From the NCBI GenBank assembly GCA_964625145.1, contig CAZVAQ010000016.1, positions 1 through 39,454 on the forward strand: DNA of 39,454 nucleotides. The letters run 5' to 3'. The position numbers and the translations under genes are program-made. The notes beneath the pieces are model-generated. The model saw nothing but the letters and a program-made list of their open reading frames with translations. It had not been told where the DNA came from and made no database searches. Numbering within the stretch: the first letter of the stretch is position 1; every line of letters begins with the position of its first letter. Positions 17,209-23,180 of this stretch are shown in pieces. This DNA is from CAYTRP01 sp964625145 (lineage in GTDB: Bacteria; Sumerlaeota; Sumerlaeia; SLMS01; JAHLLQ01).

Positions 17209-19809
17209 TCAGAAGAGTGGGCCGATGCTCCGCCGGAAGACTTCCGGGTGATAGAAATGCAGCCACGCGCTGATGCCTGCGAACACAAGATACGCGGCAA
17301 TGGCTCCCAGGAACACGCCGACGAAGAATGGCATCAGTTTTGTCCGCACGGCGCGCGAACCGCCAACGCGGAATGTGATCGTGCGAATGACCGCCGCGGC
17401 CAGGATGCTTCCCCATGCAATCTCCATCATGGGGCTGGAACCGACAATGAACCCAATTGGGTGAAACCAGAAGCCGGAGAATGCCTGGCGCAGGATGGTG
17501 AGCAGGAGCGTGATGCCTCCGCCCACGATGTATCCCGCGTGCATGGGCTTGAAGCCACCGGCGGCCGCGCGCTCCGGCGCATCCTCCGGCAACAGCAACA
17601 GATTCGCATCCGCGATCGCCAGGTTGTAGTCATGGACGATGAATGTCTTGTCCATGTAGGGCCAGCGCTCCTGGTAATTGTCGCCGCCGACCCCAAAGCC
17701 GAGCGTCAAGTGCACCCAGCCGCTGAGAAAGAGCGCTCCAACGGTGCCAAGGAGCAGGATGCCCACGACATCACGGCGCGGCATGCGGTAACGGCGCCCC
17801 ATCTCCATCATCTCCATCTGCATGCCGGCGGTCATAAAAAACAAGTACTGGAACAGCGCATAAGCCGCAATGCAGACAAAGATCACGCCGTGTGTACCAT
17901 ACAGCAGCATCCCGCCCGTCAGCGGAATAATCCCCGCCACGGCAATGGGGCCGAACCAACCGGTGACTATGCCGCACTCGGCACGCAGCTTCATCGCCAC
18001 CAATCCCACCAGCAGGATGAATACATAGAAGATGACTATGCCGAGTGGCGCGATTCCGTTGCAATACGCCCACGCCAACATCGCGATAAAGCACGCCAGC
18101 AGCAGCGTCCACGCCGTGCGATAGCCAAGTCCCGCCTGCGAGGATCCGCTACGCACGCCGGTGAAGGCGCCGACCAGCGTGCTCCACAAATGGCGCCGCG
18201 TGAACAGGATGATCAGGGCGCCATAAATCAGGAAGGCACCGATCTGCTGCTCGCGAAAGTACGGATAATCCTGCTGCTGCGCCATGCCCGTCATCTCGCC
18301 GACAAAGTACTGAAGACGGAAGAGCGCGAATCCGAGCACCAGGCTGAACAGGACGTTCAGCTCCATGAAGATGGCGATGCTGAGCATGATCGCCGTCACA
18401 TGGAAGGTGACATTGCGCGCTTCCTCGCCGCGCCACGTCTTCCCCCACGCGGGATCGGTGAAGTACGGCGACAGGTCGATGCGCAGGTTCATGTCCGGCA
18501 CGGCCGGGTTGTAGGCGTTCCATCCCTTCATCAGGCACCAGAACAAGGCCAGGGCAAAGCCCAGCCACATCGCCGGATTGCGCCACACCGAGGAGAGCAC
18601 AAAGGACTCGTCGTCGGGCTGCCCAACGATTGCCACGGGAATGGCCGTGTTGGGGAGCGGATAGCGTTCGTTCTCGATCCATTGACGATGGAAGAGGGCC
18701 GCCAGCGCCATCAAGCCAAGCAACACGAGTGCGCCGAAGGAATACCACGACAGGAACGGCCGCCACCAATGGTTCCATGGAATGCTTCCGGCCACGAAAC
18801 CCGCCAATCCCTCGGCGCTCAGCGGATTGTCCGCGCGCGGGATCAACCGGTGGGGGAGCGGTCCTTCGGGCAATGCCGCGCGATCCTCCGCCGTGATTAA
18901 GGTGCGGCCACGGTAGATGGCATCCAATGCGCCGACGCTCAGGAGCTCGCAATCGGCGATCTCCAGTCGTCCGCGTCCCGACAAGCCAATCTCGATCTCG
19001 ATCGGTGATTCTGTGCCGGGCGGGAGCGACAACCCGTAGATGCCGCGCCGCAGAAAGCCGTCCGGATGCAGGAAGTTCTTCTCGCCGGAAGTGCGGCCGG
19101 CAAAGACCTCGACGTCGAACTCTTCCTTCCCGCCGGTGTAGATATGGCAGAAGTACTCGGCGTCGGGGCCGAGATCCACCGGACGCAGCAGCACGCTCAG
19201 CAGATACGGCTCCTCCAATACGAGCGCCGTGTCGAACGTGTCCTGCGCAGTGGCAAGCGGCACGCGCACGCGGAAGGAACTCGTCTGTCCGGAGTCGCCG
19301 TTCTCAAGCACAGGGATTGTGCCAAAGTCTCCCTCCGCCGTGGCGACCTCCTCCCAGGCGACATGGCCGCGCCTGGCTGTGATCGCGTCGTCGCCACTTT
19401 TCAGCGAATCCACCAACACATTCTTCGAATGCGGCCACAGGGACGGCGGCAATGCATCGTAGACCTCAAAGTAGGCGGTCTTCGGAATCGTGCCCAGTGG
19501 CCCGATCAGCATCATCCAAAAACCATTGGATGCCAGTGGTGCGGTCATGATGGAGCAGAAGAGCACCGCCATGAGTTCGGGCTTGGAGAGAAAACGAAAG
19601 CGCGCCAGCCATGAAACTCCCGCCACGATCAGCAGTAGGGGAACAAAGACCATCATCGAGGCGATGGGAAGAGCCGTGCGGCCGAAGCCGTTTCCGCTGG
19701 CCTCGATGATCTCAAAGAACTGCACGCACAACGCCGTGGCAACCATGGCGAAGAGGCATGCGGCGATGGACCTTGCGCTCAGTCCCCGCTGTTCACGTCG
19801 ATCCGCCAT
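17209..19809 (-). CDS. DUF6785/DUF6784-type large integral membrane protein
   Basis: 866 residues. Two or three hydrophobic segments at about 12-105 are followed by a beta-rich extracytoplasmic domain (about 115-345) and then a long run of about ten or more helices. HRQWIENERYPLPNTAIPV (374-392), the many Trp-rich loops, and the later GEMTGMAQQQDYPYFREQQIGAFL and FTRRHLWS match what I know of the DUF6785/DUF6784 proteins, which are common in Planctomycetes-, Armatimonadota- and Sumerlaeota-like genomes and have no assigned function. It begins 171 bases after the regulator and ends 12 bases before the giant fusion gene. I infer a transporter or envelope-complex scaffold that works with the FtsX permeases. 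The family name is recalled, not searched. Confidence 0.72.
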   Translation of the reverse strand: MADRREQRGLSARSIAACLFAMVATALCVQFFEIIEASGNGFGRTALPIASMMVFVPLLLIVAGVSWLARFRFLSKPELMAVLFCSIMTAPLASNGFWMMLIGPLGTIPKTAYFEVYDALPPSLWPHSKNVLVDSLKSGDDAITARRGHVAWEEVATAEGDFGTIPVLENGDSGQTSSFRVRVPLATAQDTFDTALVLEEPYLLSVLLRPVDLGPDAEYFCHIYTGGKEEFDVEVFAGRTSGEKNFLHPDGFLRRGIYGLSLPPGTESPIEIEIGLSGRGRLEIADCELLSVGALDAIYRGRTLITAEDRAALPEGPLPHRLIPRADNPLSAEGLAGFVAGSIPWNHWWRPFLSWYSFGALVLLGLMALAALFHRQWIENERYPLPNTAIPVAIVGQPDDESFVLSSVWRNPAMWLGFALALFWCLMKGWNAYNPAVPDMNLRIDLSPYFTDPAWGKTWRGEEARNVTFHVTAIMLSIAIFMELNVLFSLVLGFALFRLQYFVGEMTGMAQQQDYPYFREQQIGAFLIYGALIILFTRRHLWSTLVGAFTGVRSGSSQAGLGYRTAWTLLLACFIAMLAWAYCNGIAPLGIVIFYVFILLVGLVAMKLRAECGIVTGWFGPIAVAGIIPLTGGMLLYGTHGVIFVCIAAYALFQYLFFMTAGMQMEMMEMGRRYRMPRRDVVGILLLGTVGALFLSGWVHLTLGFGVGGDNYQERWPYMDKTFIVHDYNLAIADANLLLLPEDAPERAAAGGFKPMHAGYIVGGGITLLLTILRQAFSGFWFHPIGFIVGSSPMMEIAWGSILAAAVIRTITFRVGGSRAVRTKLMPFFVGVFLGAIAAYLVFAGISAWLHFYHPEVFRRSIGPLF

Positions 19810-19980
19810 CAGCGATCCGTTCCGAACCGTGCCGCCGGCACCGGGTTGTTCAAAATTACGTCAAGTTCTCCTGGTGGCGCCACTTCCCGTTGTCACGATC
19901 CATCGCCTCCAGTTCCGGGACTCCGGATCCTCGCGGGAGGGCGGCGGCAGGGAGTGCAGCCAGATACTGCCAAGACCCGG

Positions 19981-21210
19981 TCAATCCACCCGCAGCGACT
20001 CCTGCGCACCTCTGGCGCTGTCGCGACGGGCGCCTTCAATTCCTTCCCCGGTCTCCAGCGGGGGAGCCAGGCTTCCACCCTCGCGCAGGATCGGATTTGA
20101 CAAGATGCACGTGCGGTCCACACGACCCGTGCTCTTCTGCTCCTCCAGCAAATCGATCGCGTCGTTGATCAAGCCATCCATGTCGTACTCCAGGCACGTC
20201 ATCATGATGTCGCGCTTGGAGCCCAGCGTGGACGCGCCGTGGGCCGTGATGCTCAGGTCACCCGGAACGTTCAATCCCATGATGGTGGCCACTTCCACGA
20301 TCGTGGGCGACATGGCACCCCACATGCAGATGATGGCGGTGGCATCGGAGAAACGTTCCAGATACGAGCGGATGGCCAGCAGGTCCCCTTCCGGCACCTC
20401 CAGCGACTGGCGCCATGCCTCCTCGTTCACCTGCAGGCCTTCCTCATTCATCGCCATGGCATGGCCGCGCAGGCTGAACTCCCGCTCCCATTCGGAGTCC
20501 GAAGGGTCTGCAAAGCAGATGATGCGGCGATGGCCCTTGGCGATCACCTGCTTGGTGATCTGGTAGAAGCCGCTGAACGTGTCGCCCGCTGCAACCGGCG
20601 AGCAATATCCCGTGTGACCGCCAATGTAGACGAACGGCAAGCGGTCCGGCGGCAGGAACTTGCTCGGCACATGGGGGAAGCAGTACAGCGAGATCACGCC
20701 AAATGCCGACGAGCGGAAGTAGCGACCCGCCAGATCCACTTCGCTCCAATCATCGTGCGCCGCCAGATACTTCACCGTGATGGAGAGCTGACGGCTTTCG
20801 GCGACGGCCATCACGCGAGCCAGCCGGTACTCCGAATAGGGGGACGTCCCCCAGGACCCCTTTTCCTCGGTCAACAGCATGGCCACGCCGATGGTCCCAC
20901 GCGGCTTGCGGCCTTCGGGTTCCATGGACTTGAGGTACGTGCCCGATCGCTCACTCTTGCTCAGGTAGCCCTCCTGCTCCAGCAGGTCAAAAGCCTCCTG
21001 GATGGGCCAGCGGCTCAACCCGCTGAGACGGGCAAGCTGGGCCACGCTCGGCAGGCGCTCACCCACGCGCCAATGGCCGGAGAGGATCTCTTCCAGCAGG
21101 ATCTCGCGCACCTGACTGGTGTAGGTCAGCCCTCGGCCGGCGTGCAGGATCGGATGCCCGAAGAGGGAAAAGTGCTTTTCATCTCTCGTGTGCGTACTAT
21201 CCGAAGCCAT
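19981..21210 (-). CDS. GntR-type DNA-binding domain fused to LacI/GalR-type sensor: transcriptional regulator
   Basis: 409 residues. The N-terminal winged helix (about 30-93) has the GntR pattern GERLPSVAQLARLSGLSR, then AFDLLEQEGYLSKSERSGTYL. From about residue 105 (RGTIGVAMLL) to about 385 it carries a periplasmic-binding-protein-like ligand domain: RLPFVYIGGH, VIAKGHRRIICFADP, DATAIICMWGAM and GLNVPGDLSITAHGA are the usual LacI/GalR strand motifs. AraR of Bacillus has the same hybrid build and senses a sugar. The gene is divergent from the GH172-like gene across a region with TGACA/TGTCA palindromes, and it is first in the nine-gene minus-strand run. It probably represses both directions and itself until a sugar binds. 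The ligand is unknown. Confidence 0.88.
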   Translation of the reverse strand: MASDSTHTRDEKHFSLFGHPILHAGRGLTYTSQVREILLEEILSGHWRVGERLPSVAQLARLSGLSRWPIQEAFDLLEQEGYLSKSERSGTYLKSMEPEGRKPRGTIGVAMLLTEEKGSWGTSPYSEYRLARVMAVAESRQLSITVKYLAAHDDWSEVDLAGRYFRSSAFGVISLYCFPHVPSKFLPPDRLPFVYIGGHTGYCSPVAAGDTFSGFYQITKQVIAKGHRRIICFADPSDSEWEREFSLRGHAMAMNEEGLQVNEEAWRQSLEVPEGDLLAIRSYLERFSDATAIICMWGAMSPTIVEVATIMGLNVPGDLSITAHGASTLGSKRDIMMTCLEYDMDGLINDAIDLLEEQKSTGRVDRTCILSNPILREGGSLAPPLETGEGIEGARRDSARGAQESLRVD

Positions 21211-21413
21211 AGTTCAGAGTCCACGGGGAGGAGGGGAGTGTGTCATCCTTTGCGAGATCAATCCGTCCCAAACGCTCCGACCCCTGCAAGTAGAACAACG
21301 TCAAATTGTCATCCCGACTGCCATGTCACCTGCCCGCGTTGAGGCATAAGCACCTGCATCGTCAATCCTGCCAGCAGGTTGAAATGAAGTGGCTGTCAGG
21401 TCAACACGAATCG

Positions 21414-21423
21414 TGACATGTCA
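21414..21423. promoter_or_regulatory. Putative operator 1: perfect palindrome TGACATGTCA
   Basis: A ten-base perfect palindrome, TGACATGTCA, about 200 bases upstream of the regulator start. Its centre is 29 bases from the centre of the next palindrome with the same half-sites, close to three helical turns, which would place two dimers on one face. GntR- and LacI-type proteins bind such dyads. The assignment to the adjacent regulator is inference. Confidence 0.55.
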
Positions 21424-21439
21424 ATTTTTCCCGTCTTGA

Positions 21440-21455
21440 CTGACAGGCATGTCAG
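21440..21455. promoter_or_regulatory. Putative operator 2: inverted repeat CTGACA-GGCA-TGTCAG
   Basis: Perfect six-base arms with a four-base spacer, using the same TGACA/TGTCA core as operator 1. It is preceded by TTGA, so the sequence also contains TTGACTGACA, which could overlap a -35 element. Repetition of the same half-site at two spacings in 45 bases argues against chance, though the promoter for the minus-strand operon is not clearly resolvable. Confidence 0.55.
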
Positions 21456-21846
21456 AATCTGCTGCAAAACAGCGTATCCAGGATGAACTCGGAGATGCGT
21501 GCCCGCCCTCGGTGACTCAGCCGGGGGTCCCGGGATAATTGGCTTTACATGGCCGTAAATGTGGGGTTTTCACAGGCTTGGGGGAGGCTCGGGCTCGTCC
21601 GGCGGGCAATGGCCGCCTCATGGGCCACAGGCCTGCGTCAAAGCCCTCCCACCGTGCAGATTCGGCGGGCAGAAACATGTCAGAGCTGGCCATCCTCTTC
21701 GCGGTTCAACGATGGATGTTGAGGACAGCCGGTTCTATAAGTCGTGTAATATCAATAGCATAAAAACCAAATAAAGCGCATCAGTTTTCTTTTCGGCGGC
21801 TCTTTTTCGGTTGACTTCCGGACGCGCTCCAAATAGCGATACGGTC

Positions 21847-21863
21847 ATTCTGACATGCAGAAT
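21847..21863. promoter_or_regulatory. Putative operator 3: inverted repeat ATTCTG-ACATG-CAGAAT
   Basis: Perfect six-base arms around a five-base centre, containing TGACATG and followed at once by TTGACAG. It lies about 35 bases before the GH172-like start, downstream of the TTGACT at 21811, the position where a bound repressor would block transcription. It is related to operators 1 and 2 by the TGACATG core but has different flanks. Confidence 0.5.
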
Positions 21864-21881
21864 TGACAGCTACAGACGGTC

Positions 21882-21887
21882 AAGGAG
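21882..21887 (+). promoter_or_regulatory. Ribosome binding site AAGGAG fixing the start at 21897
   Basis: AAGGAG with a nine-base gap to ATG 21897. The same AAGGAG with nine-base spacing precedes the secreted repeat protein (23166-23171 to ATG 23181), showing that these plus-strand genes use strong canonical sites. Confidence 0.75.
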
Positions 21888-21896
21888 CCGAACAAG

Positions 21897-23006
21897 ATGC
21901 TGGGTCACCGCAATGGAGCGACCATCGGATCGTTCAACGGCCTGGGGATGAACCTGGGCAACCTCTCGCGCTTGTCCAGCGCGCAAACGCGTTCCATCAG
22001 TCCCGAGAACCCCACCGGCGAAAAGGGGCGCGGAGGCATGGCCCCCGCTGAAAACAACCCCGCCAGTCTCGATCTCGGTGTCGGTTGGAAATGCCGCCCG
22101 TGTGTCTCCATCGCGCCCGGTGCCGTCCACGAGATGGCCGACATCGAAGGCATGGGCGCGATTCAACAAATCTGGCTCACCCCCTCGGGTCATTGGCGCT
22201 TTGCCATCATTCGCATCTATTGGGACGACCAGGAACATCCCTCGGTGGAGTGCCCCATCGGGGATTTCTTCTGCATGGGCTGGAACCGCTACGACCAGTT
22301 GTCGTCGCTTGCCGTGTGTGTGAACCCGGGCAGTGCCTTCAATTGCTACTGGGAGATGCCCTTCCGCCGGCGCTGCCGCATCACGGTGGAGAACCTGGCG
22401 GACGATTGGCTCTGTCTGTTCTATCAGGTGAACTACACGCTGACCGAAGTGCCCGAAGACGCGGCTTACTTCCACGCCCAGTTCCGCCGCCGCAATCCCC
22501 TGCCCTACAAGGAGCTTTATCCGGTTCTCGATGGCGTGAAGGGCGCCGGCCACTACGTCGGCACCTACATGGCATGGGGAGTGAACAACAACGGTTGGTG
22601 GGGCGAGGGGGAGATCAAGTTCTTCCTGGATGGCGACAAGGAGTTCCCAACCATTTGTGGCACGGGGACGGAGGATTACTTCTGTGGGTCATACAACTTT
22701 GAGAACAAGGCCACCGGTCGCTACCAGGAATACTGCACGCCCTACGCGGGGATGCACCAGGTCATCCGGCCCGACGGCCTATACTCGGCGAACCAGCGCT
22801 TCGGCCTGTATCGCTGGCACATCACCGACCCGATCCGCTTCGAGTCGGATTTGCGGGTGAACCTGCAGGCTTTGGGGTGGAGGAATGGCTGCAAGCGCTA
22901 CCTGCCACTGCAGGACGACATCGCCTCGGTGGCCTATTGGTACCAGACGCTGCCGACGGCGCCTTTCCCCGAACTGCCCAGCCGCGAATACCTGGAGGTC
23001 ATCTGA
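21897..23006 (+). CDS. DUF2961 / GH172-like glycoside hydrolase
   Basis: 369 residues, no signal peptide, so probably cytoplasmic. DUF2961 signatures are present in order: ENPTGEKGRGG (37-47), IQQIWLTP (89-96), IRIYWDDQEHPSVECPIGDFF (105-125), NCYWEMPFRR (149-158), GTYMAWGVNNNGWWGEGEIK (222-241) and PTICGTGTEDYF (251-262). DUF2961 proteins founded family GH172, with members acting on alpha-D-fructofuranosides and D-arabinan. Two glutamates serve as catalytic pair there; here candidates are Glu237/Glu239 and Glu259. It is the first gene of the plus-strand cluster, divergent from the hybrid regulator and directly behind a putative operator. It may release D-fructose or D-arabinofuranose units from imported oligosaccharides. 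Specificity not resolvable from sequence. Confidence 0.9.
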   Translation: MLGHRNGATIGSFNGLGMNLGNLSRLSSAQTRSISPENPTGEKGRGGMAPAENNPASLDLGVGWKCRPCVSIAPGAVHEMADIEGMGAIQQIWLTPSGHWRFAIIRIYWDDQEHPSVECPIGDFFCMGWNRYDQLSSLAVCVNPGSAFNCYWEMPFRRRCRITVENLADDWLCLFYQVNYTLTEVPEDAAYFHAQFRRRNPLPYKELYPVLDGVKGAGHYVGTYMAWGVNNNGWWGEGEIKFFLDGDKEFPTICGTGTEDYFCGSYNFENKATGRYQEYCTPYAGMHQVIRPDGLYSANQRFGLYRWHITDPIRFESDLRVNLQALGWRNGCKRYLPLQDDIASVAYWYQTLPTAPFPELPSREYLEVI

Positions 23007-23180
23007 CCAGGAAGAATGAGCGTGGGTCGCGCATTCCCAAGCCAGTGGGGCAGCGACTCAACAACGACAATCCGCCAACGAAACCACCAACACCTAACAG
23101 TCACGCAAGGTTCCGATTTCAGACGCTAAGATCCCGCACCCCCTACCCGGGCAAGTGATCGAATCAAGGAGACCAACGAC

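Larger units (their letters stand above)
21211..21896. promoter_or_regulatory. Divergent control region between regulator and GH172-like gene (686 bases)
   Basis: No convincing gene lies here. The stretch is notably AT-richer near 21720-21840 (TATAAG at 21736-21741, CATAAAAACCAAATAAAG around 21769) than the surrounding coding DNA. It holds three palindromes built on TGACA/TGTCA (listed separately), single half-sites TGTCAG at 21394-21399 and 21678-21683, a TTTAC-GTAAA inverted repeat at 21544-21559, and a possible GGCGG/CCGCC hairpin at 21601-21617. A TTGACT at 21811-21816 could be a -35 box for the plus-strand gene, but no good -10 follows at normal spacing. The upstream length leaves room for a long 5' leader. 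I recognise no known riboswitch. Confidence 0.6.

Noticed and set aside
16936..18900. Plus-strand open frame of 654 codons
   Set aside because: Antisense to the DUF6785-type gene and the start of the giant fusion; no hydrophobic core or domain pattern, translation is charged low-complexity.
19856..19903. 15-codon frame (MDRDNGKWRHQENLT) with GGAGG close upstream, between the regulator and the DUF6785-type gene
   Set aside because: The spacing of three bases is too short for a good ribosome site, and there is no repeated codon pattern or attenuator hairpin to support a leader peptide.
21540..21720. Possible riboswitch in the long leader before the GH172-like gene
   Set aside because: Only short hairpins are visible, and none of the conserved cores I know (cobalamin, TPP, SAM, glycine) can be found.
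21539..21763. Short plus-strand frame of 74 codons in the control region
   Set aside because: No ribosome site, no domain, and it lies among operator half-sites and AT-rich promoter-like DNA.
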